Below the pieces are notes generated by a model that was not told the DNA's origin, did not search any database, and saw only the letters and a list, made by a program, of their open reading frames with translations. This document shows positions 7,897 through 17,307 of a stretch of DNA of 64,000 nucleotides, one piece after another; the stretch's first letter is position 1; every line of letters starts with the position of its first letter. Source of the DNA: Aeromicrobium wangtongii (GTDB lineage Bacteria > Actinomycetota > Actinomycetes > Propionibacteriales > Nocardioidaceae); contig NZ_CP102173.1 in the NCBI RefSeq assembly GCF_024584515.1, positions 2,604,001-2,668,000 of the forward strand. Direction: 5' to 3'. The position numbers and the translations under genes are program-made.

Positions 7897-9621
7897 TCAG
7901 GCGCCGAGCTGGATGGAGGCTCCCGGGATCGCGTCGAGCAGGCGGCGCGTGTACTCCTCGCTCGGGTGATCGAACACCTGGCTGACCGATGCGGACTCCA
8001 CGACCTTGCCGTTCTGCATGACCAGGACGTCGTCGGCGATCTGCCGCACGACCGCCAGGTCGTGCGTGATGAACAGATAGCTGAGCCCGAGCTCGGCCTG
8101 CAGCTCGTTGAGCAGCTCCAGGATCTGTGCCTGCACCAGGACGTCCAGCGCCGAGACCGCCTCGTCGCAGATCACGACCTCCGGGTCCAGCGCCAGGGCA
8201 CGGGCGATCGCCACGCGCTGCCGCTGACCACCGGACAGCTCGCCGGGATAGCGCGACATCACCGTCGTCGGCAGCGAGACCCGGTCGAGCAGGTTGCGCA
8301 CCTTGGCCTCGCGCTCCTTCTTGGTGCCGACGTTGTGCGTGCTCAGCGGCTCCTCGATCGACTGATAGATCGAGAACAGCGGATCCAGCGAGGCGTACGG
8401 GTTCTGGAACACCGGCTGCATCTGACGACGCAGCCGGAGCCGCTCGGCCTTGGTCTTGAGATCACGCAGGTTGTGGCCGTCGAACTCGACGCTTCCCGAG
8501 GTCGGCGGGAGCAGGTCCAGCACCATGCGGGCCACCGTGGACTTGCCCGATCCGGACTCGCCCACGATCGCGGTCGTGGTGCCACGACGCAGCCGGAACG
8601 ACACATCGTCCACGGCCTTGAAGTCCACCTTCTGCCACGGCTTGGCGCCGCGCAGCGTGAAGACCTTGGTCAGGTTGTCCACGACGATGATGTCGTCGCG
8701 GCCCTCCCCCAGGGCCTCGCTGGCCTCCAGCTCCGCGGCGATCTCGGCGGCAGTCTGCACCGCCTGCTCGCGCACCTCGGCACGAGCCGCGGTGACCGAT
8801 GACAGCCGCTGCGACGCCAGCGACGGCGCCTTGGCCACGAGTCGCTTCGTGTACGGGTGCTCCGGGTTCTGCAGGATCTCCCGGGCCGGGCCGGACTCGA
8901 CGACCTTGCCGCGGTACATCACGACGAGGTGGTCGGCACGCTCGGCGGCCAGGCCCAGGTCGTGGGTGATCAGCATGACCGCGACGCCCAGGGTGTCGGT
9001 GAGGCTGTCGAGATGGTCCAGGATCTGCTTCTGGACCGTGACGTCGAGGGCCGAGGTCGGCTCGTCGGCGATCAGCAGCTTGGGACGTGCCGCCAGGCCC
9101 ATCGCGATCAGCGCGCGCTGCCGCATGCCGCCGGAGAACTCGTGCGGGTACTGGCGGGCGCGACGCTCGGCATCGGGCAGACCAGCCTCCTCCAGCAGCT
9201 CGACGACGCGCTTGTCGGCGGCCGCACCCGTGGCGACCCCGTTGGCGACCAGCGCCTCCTTGATCTGGGTGCCGACCCGCCACAGCGGGTTGAGGTTGGA
9301 CATCGGGTCCTGCGGGACGAGACCGATCGACGACCCGCGCAGGGCCATGATCTGCTTGCGACCACCCTTGGCGATGTCATTGCCCTCGAACAGGATGGAT
9401 CCGCCGGTGATCTCGCCGTTGCCGGGCAGCAGGCCGATCACGGCGTGCGCGAGGGTCGACTTGCCCGATCCGGACTCACCGACGATCGCGATGGTCTGGC
9501 CGGGGTAGATCGTCAGGCTCGCGCCGTCGACCGCGGTCAGGATCTGCTTGCCGGCACGGAAGCCGACCTTGAGATCGTCGATCTGCAGCAGCGGCTGGGT
9601 GCTCACGGGGTTGGAGCTCAC
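7897..9621 (-). CDS. Oligopeptide ABC transporter, fused double ATPase (DppD-DppF type)
   Basis: Energises peptide import at the cytoplasmic membrane. 574 residues with two complete ABC domains in tandem. Each has a Walker A (GESGSGKST near residue 50 and again near 355), a signature (FSGGMRQR and LSGGQRQR) and a Walker B ([12 protein letters not shown] and [12 protein letters not shown]). Family members more often have two separate ATPase genes; this fusion is common in actinobacteria. Each half ends with the oligopeptide-type C-terminal extension (HPYTKRL / [10 protein letters not shown]). The GTG start overlaps the permease stop by four bases (GTGA), so the operon is translationally coupled. 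Confidence 0.95.
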   Translation of the reverse strand: MSSNPVSTQPLLQIDDLKVGFRAGKQILTAVDGASLTIYPGQTIAIVGESGSGKSTLAHAVIGLLPGNGEITGGSILFEGNDIAKGGRKQIMALRGSSIGLVPQDPMSNLNPLWRVGTQIKEALVANGVATGAAADKRVVELLEEAGLPDAERRARQYPHEFSGGMRQRALIAMGLAARPKLLIADEPTSALDVTVQKQILDHLDSLTDTLGVAVMLITHDLGLAAERADHLVVMYRGKVVESGPAREILQNPEHPYTKRLVAKAPSLASQRLSSVTAARAEVREQAVQTAAEIAAELEASEALGEGRDDIIVVDNLTKVFTLRGAKPWQKVDFKAVDDVSFRLRRGTTTAIVGESGSGKSTVARMVLDLLPPTSGSVEFDGHNLRDLKTKAERLRLRRQMQPVFQNPYASLDPLFSIYQSIEEPLSTHNVGTKKEREAKVRNLLDRVSLPTTVMSRYPGELSGGQRQRVAIARALALDPEVVICDEAVSALDVLVQAQILELLNELQAELGLSYLFITHDLAVVRQIADDVLVMQNGKVVESASVSQVFDHPSEEYTRRLLDAIPGASIQLGA

Positions 9622-10589
9622 TTCTTCCTCGCCTTCGGGTCGAGCGCCTCACGGACGGCCTCACCCAGCAGGATGAAGCCCAGCACGGTGAAGGCCAGCG
9701 CCGTGGCCGGCACGAACATGACGCTGAGGTTCTGGCCGGAACGGACCTGGTTCTGTGCGGCGGAGATGTCATTGCCCCACGAGACGACGTTGCTGGGCAG
9801 GCCGAGGCCCAGGAACGACAGGGACGACTCGGCGACGATGAACACGCCCAGCGAGATCGTGGAGGCCACGATGACCGGGGCCAGCGCGTTCGGCACGATG
9901 TGCTTGCGCAGGTTCTTCATCTTCGAGGCACCGATCGCCGTGGCGGCGTCGACGAACTCGAGGTTCTTGATCTCCAGCACCGCACCACGCATCTGACGGG
10001 TGATCTGCGGCCAGGCGAACAGCGACAGGGCCGCCACCACGACGAACACCGAGCCCCAGAACCCACGGTTCGGGAAGGTGTTGTTGAGCACCGAGATGAC
10101 CACGATGCAGGCCAGCAGCAGCGGGATCGAGAAGAAGATGTCGCTGAAGCGCGAGATCAGGGTGTCGACGATGCCGCCGTAGAAACCGGCGATCGCGCCG
10201 GTGATCATGCCCAGGATCGCGGTGAGGATCGTGGTGAGCAGGCCGATCGTGACCGAGGCGCGCGCACCGTGGACCGTACGGGCCCACACATCGGCACCCT
10301 GCTGGGTGAAGCCGAACGGGTGGCCGTTGGAGGCCGGCTCGAAGCTGTTCTCCAGCGAGGCCTTCTGCGGATCGACGCTGGTGAACAGCGACGGGAAGAA
10401 GATCATCGCGGCGATGACCAGCAGGATCGCCGTGGCGACCCAGAACAGAGGCGAGGTGCGCAGTCGCTTCCACGCCTCCTTCCACTGGTTCTCCGGCACG
10501 GCGTCGACGTCGACGGCGTCGATCGCCCGCAGCGGGGTCTCCTCGAGAGGGGCGACGTAACGCTCCTGGCCCGGACGTGTCTCAGACAT
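9618..10589 (-). CDS. Oligopeptide ABC transporter permease, DppC/OppC type
   Basis: Inner-membrane channel subunit, 323 residues. An N-terminal cytoplasmic stretch precedes a first helix (LFWVATAILLVIAAMIFF), then a periplasmic loop typical of OppC and the BPD_transp_1 domain with further helices. The coupling motif (EAA loop, around ATAIGASKMKNLRKHIVPN) is visible; it docks on the ATPase. The start overlaps the upstream permease stop by eight bases. Confidence 0.94.
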   Translation of the reverse strand: MSETRPGQERYVAPLEETPLRAIDAVDVDAVPENQWKEAWKRLRTSPLFWVATAILLVIAAMIFFPSLFTSVDPQKASLENSFEPASNGHPFGFTQQGADVWARTVHGARASVTIGLLTTILTAILGMITGAIAGFYGGIVDTLISRFSDIFFSIPLLLACIVVISVLNNTFPNRGFWGSVFVVVAALSLFAWPQITRQMRGAVLEIKNLEFVDAATAIGASKMKNLRKHIVPNALAPVIVASTISLGVFIVAESSLSFLGLGLPSNVVSWGNDISAAQNQVRSGQNLSVMFVPATALAFTVLGFILLGEAVREALDPKARKK

Positions 10590-11508
10590 AGCGGATCCTC
10601 GGGTCGAGTACGGCGTAGATGAGATCGACCAGCAGGCTCATGAGCACATAGACCATGACCATGAAGGTCACGATGGCCACGACCGTGGAGGTCTCACCCT
10701 TGGCAATGGCCGTGTAGGCCGCATTGCCGATGCCGGGGATGTTGAAGATGGTCTCGGTGATGATCGCCCCGGCCATCAGCGAGCCGAGGTTGATGCCGAT
10801 GTAGGTGACGACCGGCACCAGGGAGTTGCGCAGCACGTGGTTGCGCACCACGAGGCGGTTCGACAGCCCCTTGGCGCGGGCGGTGCGGACGTGGTCGGCG
10901 GTGAGGTTCTCGGCGACCGAGGTGCGGGTCAGGCGGATCGTGTAGGCGAAGTTCGCGATCGCCAGCACGATGGCCGGCAACAGCAGCTTGCCGATGTTCC
11001 AGTCCGGCCCGACGGTGGGCTCGACCCAGCCGAGCTTGACGCCGAAGATCAGCTGCAGCACGAAGCCGAGCACGAAGATGGGGATCGACAGCAGGGCCAG
11101 CGAGATGACCAGCATCGAGGAGTCGAACCAGCCGTTGCGGCGCAGCCCGGCCAGGGTGCCGAGGCCGATGCCGAGGATCGCGTCGATCAGCAGGGCCATG
11201 ACGGCCAGCGTCACGGTGACCGGGAAGGTCTGCCCGATCAGCTCGATGACCGGCTGGCCGGCGAAGGTCTCGCCGAAGTCCAGCGTGATCGCGCTCTTGA
11301 CGAACTGGAGCCACTGGATGAACAAGGGGTCGTCCAGATGGTACTGAGCAGCGAGCGCATCGCGGACCTCGTCAGAGACGGGCTTGTTGCCGGCGAGGTT
11401 GAGGATCGGGTCACCCGGGCGAAGCTTCAGCAGGATGAACAGGATCAGCGTCGCGCCGAGGAACACCGGAATGGTCTGCAGCAATCGCTTGCCGACGTAC
11501 CACCACAC
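10582..11508 (-). CDS. Oligopeptide ABC transporter permease, DppB/OppB type
   Basis: Channel subunit paired with the DppC-like permease, 308 residues. I chose the GTG at 11508 because AGGAGG stands six bases upstream and the protein then begins VWWYVGKRLLQTIP, the usual OppB opening with the first helix (IPVFLGATLILFILLKL). The coupling loop is TARAKGLSNRLVVRNHVLRN. It is separated from the binding-protein gene by about 165 bases holding a strong hairpin, which probably lowers permease expression relative to the binding protein. Confidence 0.93.
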   Translation of the reverse strand: MWWYVGKRLLQTIPVFLGATLILFILLKLRPGDPILNLAGNKPVSDEVRDALAAQYHLDDPLFIQWLQFVKSAITLDFGETFAGQPVIELIGQTFPVTVTLAVMALLIDAILGIGLGTLAGLRRNGWFDSSMLVISLALLSIPIFVLGFVLQLIFGVKLGWVEPTVGPDWNIGKLLLPAIVLAIANFAYTIRLTRTSVAENLTADHVRTARAKGLSNRLVVRNHVLRNSLVPVVTYIGINLGSLMAGAIITETIFNIPGIGNAAYTAIAKGETSTVVAIVTFMVMVYVLMSLLVDLIYAVLDPRIRYV

Positions 11509-11619
11509 GATTGACCTCCTGGGGTCGTGGAAGGGGTGGGCCCGCGCCAACGGTACTCCTGCGAGCACGCGTCAGACGCGGCGACCGGATGCGCACCGAT
11601 CGAGAGCGGGCGGAAGAAA

Positions 11620-11649
11620 CGGAGGCGACCCCAGCCGGGGTCGCCTCCG
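11620..11649 (-). terminator. 13-bp stem hairpin after the binding-protein gene
   Basis: Perfect stem 11620-11632 / 11637-11649 (core GGAGGCGACCCC) with an AGCC loop, 25 bases beyond the stop of the solute-binding protein. No T run. Probably an intra-operon attenuator or mRNA stabiliser between the binding protein and the permeases. Confidence 0.75.
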
Positions 11650-11674
11650 CTTCGTCACCTAGGACAACGGACGA

Positions 11675-13312
11675 CTACTTCGTGAGCTTGTAGTAGTCCG
11701 GCTTCTGCTGCCAGTTGAACTCGAAGCCCTTGAGCTTCGTCGACGTCGCAGCCGTGGCGTTCTGGTACCACAGCGGAACGGCCGGCAGGTCCTTGAGCAG
11801 GATGGTCTGCGCCTGGCTGATCAGCTTGTAGCGATCGTCGCCGGTCGCCGAGGAGGCCTGCTGGACCAGCTTGTCGAACTCCTTGTTGCTGTAGTCACCG
11901 TCGTTCGAACCAGCGCCCGTGGCGTAGATCGGTCCGAGGTAGTTCAGCATCGACGGGTAGTCCGCCTGCCAACCGGTACGGAACGCGGTCTTGATCGTGC
12001 GATCGGTGATGTCCTTGCGGAGCTCATCGAACGTCGGGTAGACCTTGCCGGACGAGTCGATGCCCAGCGTCGTCTTGATCTGGTTGGTGACCGCGTCGAC
12101 GAACTCCTTGTTTCCGGCGCCGTCGTTGTTGTACGCGAGCTGGAACGAACCGGTCCACTTCTGGATGGCGTCCGCCTGCGCCCACAGCTTCTTGGCCTCA
12201 TCGGCGTTGTACTGCAGGACCTCGTTGCCGGGCACGTCCTCGACCCAACCGTCGAGCACCGGGGAGGTGAAGTCGGTCGCCGGGGTACGCGTGTTGTTGA
12301 AGATCTTGTCCGTGATCTGACCGCGGTTCAGCGCCATCGAGATCGCCGCACGACGCAGCTCGCCCTCTTCACCCGAGAAGTGCTTGAGGCGCTCGGGGAT
12401 CGTGAAGGAGGAGAAGTTCGAGCCGGGCTCGTTGTACGCCGTGACCTTCTTGTCGCTCTCGAAGGTCTTCAGGGCGCTCGGCGGGACCTGGTCCAGGACG
12501 TCGAGGTTGTTGGACTGGACGTCGGTGTAAGCCGCGTCCGTTCCGCCACCGGCGTAGAACTTGAAGATCAGGCCGTCGTTCTTGGGCTTGTGCGCACCGG
12601 TGTAGTCCGGGTTGGGCACGAGCGAGATCTGCTTGTTGCGCTCCCAGCCGCTCTTGCTCAGCTTGTACGGGCCGTTGCCGATGGGACGCTCGCCGAACTC
12701 CTTGGTGATCTTGCCCGAGGCGTCGTAGGCCGCGTCGGGGACCGGGAAGTACGCCGAGTAGCCGAGGCGCAGCGGGAAGTCCGACTCCGGCTCCTTCAGC
12801 GTGATCGTGAACGAGGTGTCGTCGATGATCTTCAGGCCGGAGATCGTGTCGGCGCCGTCGACGGTGTAACCCTCTTCGTCGGTGCCCTCGATCGGGTAGA
12901 AGAAGTAGTTGTTGAGCTGCTTGTTGGCAGCCGTCGCGCCATAGTTCCACGCGTTGACGAAGGACTTGGAGGTCACGTCGGAGCCGTCGGTGAACTTCCA
13001 GGGCTTGAGCTTGACGGTCCAGACGGTGCTGTCCTCGTTGGGCTCGATCGACTCGGCGACCTCATTGACCACGGAGCCGTCGGAGTTGTAGGCCGTCAGA
13101 CCCGAGAACAGGTTCTGCAGAGGATCGCCACCGCCGACCTCGTTCGTCGCGGTCGGGATCAACGGGTTCTGCGGGTTGGTGCCGTAGACCGTGATCACGT
13201 TGCCGTCGCTCGAGCTCTTGCTGTCACTGTCGCCACCGCAGGCGGCAAGTGTCAGGCTCGCAACGGCAACCAGGGCCACACCCGCAAGGCGTGTACGCCG
13301 GGTGAGTCGCAT
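11675..13312 (-). CDS. Oligopeptide ABC transporter substrate-binding lipoprotein
   Basis: Extracytoplasmic receptor of the importer, SBP family 5 (DppA/OppA). 545 residues from the ATG at 13312, chosen because AGGAGG precedes it and a lipoprotein signal follows: basic MRLTRRTR, hydrophobic core, lipobox LAAC with the lipidated Cys at residue 25. The mature part holds the family elements (RPIGNGPYKLSKSGWERN; RAAISMALNRGQITDKIF; FRTGWQADYPSMLNYL). The acidic/Asn-rich mature protein is less GC-biased than its neighbours, as usual for secreted proteins. It is first in a five-component system transcribed towards the ATPase. Confidence 0.95.
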   Translation of the reverse strand: MRLTRRTRLAGVALVAVASLTLAACGGDSDSKSSSDGNVITVYGTNPQNPLIPTATNEVGGGDPLQNLFSGLTAYNSDGSVVNEVAESIEPNEDSTVWTVKLKPWKFTDGSDVTSKSFVNAWNYGATAANKQLNNYFFYPIEGTDEEGYTVDGADTISGLKIIDDTSFTITLKEPESDFPLRLGYSAYFPVPDAAYDASGKITKEFGERPIGNGPYKLSKSGWERNKQISLVPNPDYTGAHKPKNDGLIFKFYAGGGTDAAYTDVQSNNLDVLDQVPPSALKTFESDKKVTAYNEPGSNFSSFTIPERLKHFSGEEGELRRAAISMALNRGQITDKIFNNTRTPATDFTSPVLDGWVEDVPGNEVLQYNADEAKKLWAQADAIQKWTGSFQLAYNNDGAGNKEFVDAVTNQIKTTLGIDSSGKVYPTFDELRKDITDRTIKTAFRTGWQADYPSMLNYLGPIYATGAGSNDGDYSNKEFDKLVQQASSATGDDRYKLISQAQTILLKDLPAVPLWYQNATAATSTKLKGFEFNWQQKPDYYKLTK

Positions 13313-13402
13313 GGAATCCTCCTGTGAATTATGTTCTGCACGCTGGCGCGCGCCCCTTATGACTATCACCGGGAAAGGTCCCCGAACAGGGCGGGGGTCC
13401 GG

Positions 13403-13431
13403 CTTAACCAAAGTGTCACCAAAAATGTCAA
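13403..13431 (-). promoter_or_regulatory. Candidate sigma-70-type promoter of the peptide transporter
   Basis: On the minus strand a perfect TTGACA (-35, 13431-13426) is followed after 17 bases by GTTAAG (-10-like, 13408-13403), about 90 bases before the binding-protein ATG. The -35 and spacing are good and the -10 is weak. Confidence 0.45.
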
Positions 13432-13491
13432 TAGCCCCCGCGGGTGGCCTGCCGTGGTCCGTACAGGTCACCCCGCCGTCCGCAGGGCATG

Positions 13492-13530
13492 ACGACGGCC
13501 GGCCCCCGCAGAGCGGAGACCGGCCGTCGT
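13492..13530 (-). terminator. Hairpin terminator after etfA
   Basis: Eleven-base perfect stem ACGACGGCCGG / CCGGCCGTCGT (13492-13502 and 13520-13530) just past the etfA stop. There is no T tract. It separates etfBA from the peptide transporter. Confidence 0.65.
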
Positions 13531-13542
13531 GGGGAGCTGGAG

Positions 13543-14490
13543 TCAGCCCTTGCGCTTCTTGATCTCGTCGGTCGCCTGCGGGAGTACTTCCTTCAGATCT
13601 CCCACGACACCGAAGTCGACGAGCTCGAAGATCGGCGCCTCGTCGTCCTTGTTGACCGCGACGATCGTCTTGGACGTCTGCATGCCGGCGCGGTGCTGGA
13701 TCGCACCCGAGATGCCGTTCGCGACGTACAGCTGCGGCGAGACCGTCTTGCCGGTCTGGCCCACCTGGAAGGTGTGCGGGTACCAGCCGGAGTCGACCGC
13801 GGCGCGCGAGGCGCCGACAGCTGCGCCGAGCGAGTCCGCGAAGGCCTCGACGGCGGTGAAGTCGCCACCGGTGCCACGGCCGCCGGACACAACGATCGCG
13901 GCCTCGGTCAGCTCGGGACGACCCGAGGCGGCCTTCTCCTTGGACGAGGTGATCTTGGCGGTCTTGGCCGCATCGGAGATCTCGGCCGTGACGGCCTCGA
14001 CGGTTCCGGCGCCCGTGACGGCCTCGGGAGCGGTCGAGTTGGGCTTCACCGTGATGATCGGCGTGCCCTGGCTGACCTGCGCCTGGACCGTGAAGTTGCC
14101 GGCGAAGACCGACTGGGTCGTGGTGATGGTGTCACCGGCGACCTGGACGTCGACCGCGTCGCCGATCCAGCCGGACTGGGTCTTCAGCGCCACGCGGGCG
14201 CTGATCTCCTTGCCCTCGGTGCTGGCACCGGCGAGGACGGCGGCGGGGCTCTTCTCGGACACGAGCTGCGCGAGCGCCTCGGCCTTGGGGCCCACGAGGT
14301 ACTCACCGAATGCGGCGTCGTCGAAGGTGTAGATCTTCTCGGCGCCGTACTCGGCAAGGACGCCGTTGTCAGCCGCTCCGAAGACGACCGCGGACGGCTC
14401 GCCGATGCGGCGGGCGATCGTGAGCAGCTCGAGCGACGGCTTGGTGACCTTGCCGTCGACGGCGTCGATCAGTACGAGTACTTCAGTCAT
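13543..14490 (-). CDS. etfA: Electron transfer flavoprotein alpha subunit
   Basis: Large FAD-carrying subunit of ETF, which accepts electrons from acyl-CoA dehydrogenases. 315 residues. The N-terminal domain begins [15 protein letters not shown]; the C-terminal FAD-binding domain shows the conserved [21 protein letters not shown], the flavin-contacting GISGAIQH, and the terminal stretch [14 protein letters not shown]. The ATG lies 28 bases after the etfB stop, so the two form one operon whose promoter carries a TTAC-N6-GTAA palindrome. Confidence 0.97.
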   Translation of the reverse strand: MTEVLVLIDAVDGKVTKPSLELLTIARRIGEPSAVVFGAADNGVLAEYGAEKIYTFDDAAFGEYLVGPKAEALAQLVSEKSPAAVLAGASTEGKEISARVALKTQSGWIGDAVDVQVAGDTITTTQSVFAGNFTVQAQVSQGTPIITVKPNSTAPEAVTGAGTVEAVTAEISDAAKTAKITSSKEKAASGRPELTEAAIVVSGGRGTGGDFTAVEAFADSLGAAVGASRAAVDSGWYPHTFQVGQTGKTVSPQLYVANGISGAIQHRAGMQTSKTIVAVNKDDEAPIFELVDFGVVGDLKEVLPQATDEIKKRKG

Positions 14491-14518
14491 GTCAAATCCC
14501 TTTTTCCGTCGAGTCTTC

Positions 14519-15298
14519 TCAGACGAACTTCTTGGAGGCGAGGAACTCGACGAGCTTGGCGCCGCCGTCTCCCTCGTCGGTCACGATCTCGCCGGCGGTG
14601 CGCGGCGGGCGGGGCTCGAAGGACTCGACCTTCGTCCAGGCGTTGTCCAGGCCGACGGAACCGGCGTCGATGCCCAGGTCCTCCAGCGTCCACTCCTGGA
14701 CGTCCTTCTTCTTGGCGGCCATGATGCCCTTGAAGGACGGGTAGCGGGCCTCGCCGGTCTGGTCGGTGACCGACAGCACGAGCTTGCCGGTGGCCTCGAT
14801 CTCCTGCGTGGCGACATCGCCGTCGCGGCGGATCTTGACCGTGTCGCCGTCGACCGTGATCTCCGAGGCGAAGGTGACGGCCGGCAGGCCGAGGCGCTCG
14901 GCGACGAGGGTCGGGACGACGCCCAGGCCGGCGTCGGTGGACGCCATGCCGAACACGACGAGGTCGTAGTCGAGCTTCTCGATCGCCTTGGCCAGGACCA
15001 GCGAGGTCGCGAACGCGTCGGATCCGTGGATCGCGTCGTCCTGCACGTGGACGCCGGCGTCGGCGCCCATCTGCAGGGCCTTGCGCACCGCGTCGGCCGC
15101 CTGCTCGGGCCCGACCGTCAGCACCGTGACGTCGCCGTCGCCGGCCTCCACGATCTGCAGCGCCTGCTCGACCGCGTACTCGTCGAGCTCGGAGAGCAGA
15201 CCGTCGACACCAACCCGGTCGACGGTGTTATCGGCGCTGAAGGTCCGGTCGGCCGTGGCGTCGGGGACGTACTTCACAGCGACAACGATTTTGGTCAC
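14519..15298 (-). CDS. etfB: Electron transfer flavoprotein beta subunit
   Basis: Small subunit of ETF; binds AMP and recognises partner dehydrogenases. 259 residues from the GTG at 15298, selected because AGGAGG lies six bases upstream and the protein then starts TKIVVAVKYVPD as in the family. The usual markers are present: VDRVGVDG near the N-terminus, VLTVGPEQAADAVRKAL, and the recognition region LPAVTFASEI. A longer ATG start (15325) would include the ribosome site. Co-transcribed with etfA. Confidence 0.96.
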   Translation of the reverse strand: MTKIVVAVKYVPDATADRTFSADNTVDRVGVDGLLSELDEYAVEQALQIVEAGDGDVTVLTVGPEQAADAVRKALQMGADAGVHVQDDAIHGSDAFATSLVLAKAIEKLDYDLVVFGMASTDAGLGVVPTLVAERLGLPAVTFASEITVDGDTVKIRRDGDVATQEIEATGKLVLSVTDQTGEARYPSFKGIMAAKKKDVQEWTLEDLGIDAGSVGLDNAWTKVESFEPRPPRTAGEIVTDEGDGGAKLVEFLASKKFV

Positions 15299-15421
15299 GA
15301 GGACCCTCCTGTGAATCTGGGGCACGACGACCAGACGGCCGTCGCGTCAGTCAGTGGACTGTGGTGGAGCCACCTTGTCACGCCGGAACGCATCCTTGTT
15401 AGGTGGCCCTACTTCATCTGA

Positions 15422-15438
15422 ATGTTACCCAAGCGTAA
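15422..15438 (-). promoter_or_regulatory. TTAC-N6-GTAA operator overlapping a -10 element, upstream of etfBA
   Basis: On the minus strand the region reads TTAC-GCTTGG-GTAA (15438-15425) and continues so that TAACAT (15427-15422) forms a -10 hexamer, giving a leader of about 115 bases before etfB. The same arrangement is found before the thiolase, ccr and ecm genes. Confidence 0.7.
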
Positions 15439-15495
15439 GAACCCGGGCGACCTGTCACAGGCATGCCGTAGGTCACATCGGGGATGTTTCGGGCC

Positions 15496-15990
15496 CTAGT
15501 CCCGCGGCCGGGGACGCAGCACCGACTGGGCGACCAGGCCCACCATCAGATAGCCGATCGACCCGGCACCCCACGCCACGAGCGCCTCCTTGGTGTCGGC
15601 CTTCGCACCGCTGAACGAGAAGACGTCCCGCAGCGGGCCCACCAGGACGTCACACGTCCCGGAGACCAGGTCGTACGGCTGCCCGGAGTCGGCGTCCAGC
15701 CCGACCAGCAACGCGCCGACGGCCAGGACCACCGAGCAGATCAGTCCGATGGTGCCGATCAGGCCAGCGAGCACGGACCGGATCAGCCGTCGACCGCCGG
15801 CGCTCGTCGCTCCTGCACGCAGCCGCTGCCCCAGCGGCGTCCTGGGCTCGCGGGGCGGCTCCACGATGCGGTCGCGCTTGGCCGCCCGTTCGCGACCGTC
15901 CTCCTGACGGGCCGGACGGGTCGCGGATCGCTCAGGTGCGTCGGACGACTCTTTTTTTGGTCGTGGGGGCGAGGGCCGCGGGCTCGTCAT
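15496..15990 (-). CDS. Hypothetical membrane protein
   Basis: 164 residues. A long charged, proline/arginine-rich N-terminus (about 65 residues) precedes a hydrophobic helix ([25 protein letters not shown] region), an outside loop with two acidic patches, and a second helix near the C-terminus (GSIGYLMVGLVAQSVL). The start lies 59 bases inside the upstream coiled-coil gene, so the two are probably co-translated; no closer in-frame ATG is available. I recognise no family. The basic cytoplasmic tail next to a coiled-coil protein suggests the two may act together at the membrane, but that is inference. Confidence 0.7.
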   Translation of the reverse strand: MTSPRPSPPRPKKESSDAPERSATRPARQEDGRERAAKRDRIVEPPREPRTPLGQRLRAGATSAGGRRLIRSVLAGLIGTIGLICSVVLAVGALLVGLDADSGQPYDLVSGTCDVLVGPLRDVFSFSGAKADTKEALVAWGAGSIGYLMVGLVAQSVLRPRPRD

Positions 15991-17059
15991 TCACCTCCGC
16001 GGGCGGTTGGGGATCGGACTCGTCCGCGGGTGCGTCGTCCAGCGGCATCCCGGCGGCGGTCTGGGCGACCCGCTCGGCCTCCGCCGCGGCGGCCTCGAGC
16101 CACTCCAACGCCGTGCGCTCGGCCTCCTGCAGCTTCTCCTGCACGGCCACCTGGGCTGCGGCGACCTGCTCGCGCGCATCCTGCTGCGCCCGCTCGGCGA
16201 CCCGTCGGGCCTCTTCGTGGGCAGCGGCGATCCGGGCCGCGGCCTCCGTCTCGGCCTCGGCCAGCTTGGCCGCGGCCTGCGCCGCCACCTCGTCGGCCTG
16301 GGCGCGAGCGGCGTCGAGAAGGCGCTGCGCCTCCTGCTCGGCCAGCTCGAGCCGGCGCTGGGCGGTCGCCCCCGCCTCGTTCTGGGCCTGCTCGGCCAGG
16401 CGCCGTGCCTCGTCCTCCGCCTGCTCGATGCGGTGCTGGGCCTCCTGCTCGGCCGCGGCGACCCGCTCGTCGGCAGCCTGCTCGGCAGCCTTGAGCTGGG
16501 CGGCGACGAGCTCACGCTGCGCCTCCTCGTCCGCGGTGACGCGGGCCGATGCCGCGGCGCGCTCACGGGCGGACTGCTCCATCACACGGGCGGCCTCGGC
16601 GCGGGCCGCGGCGACCCGCTGCTGGGCGGCGGCACTGGCAGCCGCGAGCCTCTCGGCAAAGGTCGTCTGCGCCGACGTGGCCTCCAGCGTCTCGATGACC
16701 GGCTCCTCCACGACGACAGGGCCCGGGACCTGCTCCGGCTCGGGCTCGGCCGGCTCCGGGTCCGGGACCGGTTCGGCCTCCGGCTCGGGCTGGGGCTCCG
16801 GCTCGGGTATCGACTCGGCCTGGGGCACGATCGCCGGCTCCATCTCCATCTCGGCGGCCGGTTCGGGGTCGGCGACCGGCTCAGGACGAGCGGCCTGCCG
16901 GCGTGAGGCGGCGAAGGACTTGGCAGCCGCGCGCTCGGCGCGACGCTTCTCGGCAGCGGCCTGACGCGCAGCGCGTGTCGCCGCGCGGCGCGCCCGCGGG
17001 CTGTTGTCATCGTCCAGCTGCAGCGCGGCGTCCGGCTGTGGGGGCTGTGAGTCGGTCAT
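15932..17059 (-). CDS. Ala/Glu-rich coiled-coil protein
   Basis: 375 residues of low complexity. A basic Ala/Arg-rich N-terminal third is followed by an acidic proline segment (repeated PEPEPEPE-like, about residues 58-115), then about 200 residues of near-continuous heptad coiled coil made of AEQEAQRRLxxA-type repeats. The C-terminus is a short acidic linker and a basic tail (TKKRVVRRT). There is no signal peptide or membrane helix. The architecture resembles cytoskeletal or membrane-curvature scaffold proteins of actinobacteria, but composition alone does not establish homology. It overlaps the membrane-protein gene downstream. GAAAGGC precedes the ATG. Confidence 0.7.
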   Translation of the reverse strand: MTDSQPPQPDAALQLDDDNSPRARRAATRAARQAAAEKRRAERAAAKSFAASRRQAARPEPVADPEPAAEMEMEPAIVPQAESIPEPEPQPEPEAEPVPDPEPAEPEPEQVPGPVVVEEPVIETLEATSAQTTFAERLAAASAAAQQRVAAARAEAARVMEQSARERAAASARVTADEEAQRELVAAQLKAAEQAADERVAAAEQEAQHRIEQAEDEARRLAEQAQNEAGATAQRRLELAEQEAQRLLDAARAQADEVAAQAAAKLAEAETEAAARIAAAHEEARRVAERAQQDAREQVAAAQVAVQEKLQEAERTALEWLEAAAAEAERVAQTAAGMPLDDAPADESDPQPPAEVNDEPAALAPTTKKRVVRRT

Positions 17060-17307
17060 GACTGCCTTTCATCTACCGCTGTGACACGTCCGGTCAGTAT
17101 GCCCGCCATCCGTCCGGTCTGCCACGCGCCTGCAGCGGCGAGAACCGATCGGCCGGGAACGGGTGGGACCGGCTCAGACGAACCAACGAGCCAGCCGTGA
17201 TTTGGTCCCGCGGGATCTGCGGACGATCCCCGCGCCCCTCCGCGCGAGCGAGGTCGGGCGGCACCCTGCATGATGGGGGTCTACTACTGGGTAATAAAGG
17301 AGGCCGG

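Noticed and set aside
15291..15314. ATTCACAGGAGG shared before etfB and before the peptide-binding lipoprotein
   Set aside because: Both are strong ribosome sites with a few identical flanking bases; no larger repeat is present.
17281..17294. CTAC-N6-GTAA before the glycosyltransferase gene
   Set aside because: Same single mismatch, no fitting -10 hexamer and an unrelated gene type.
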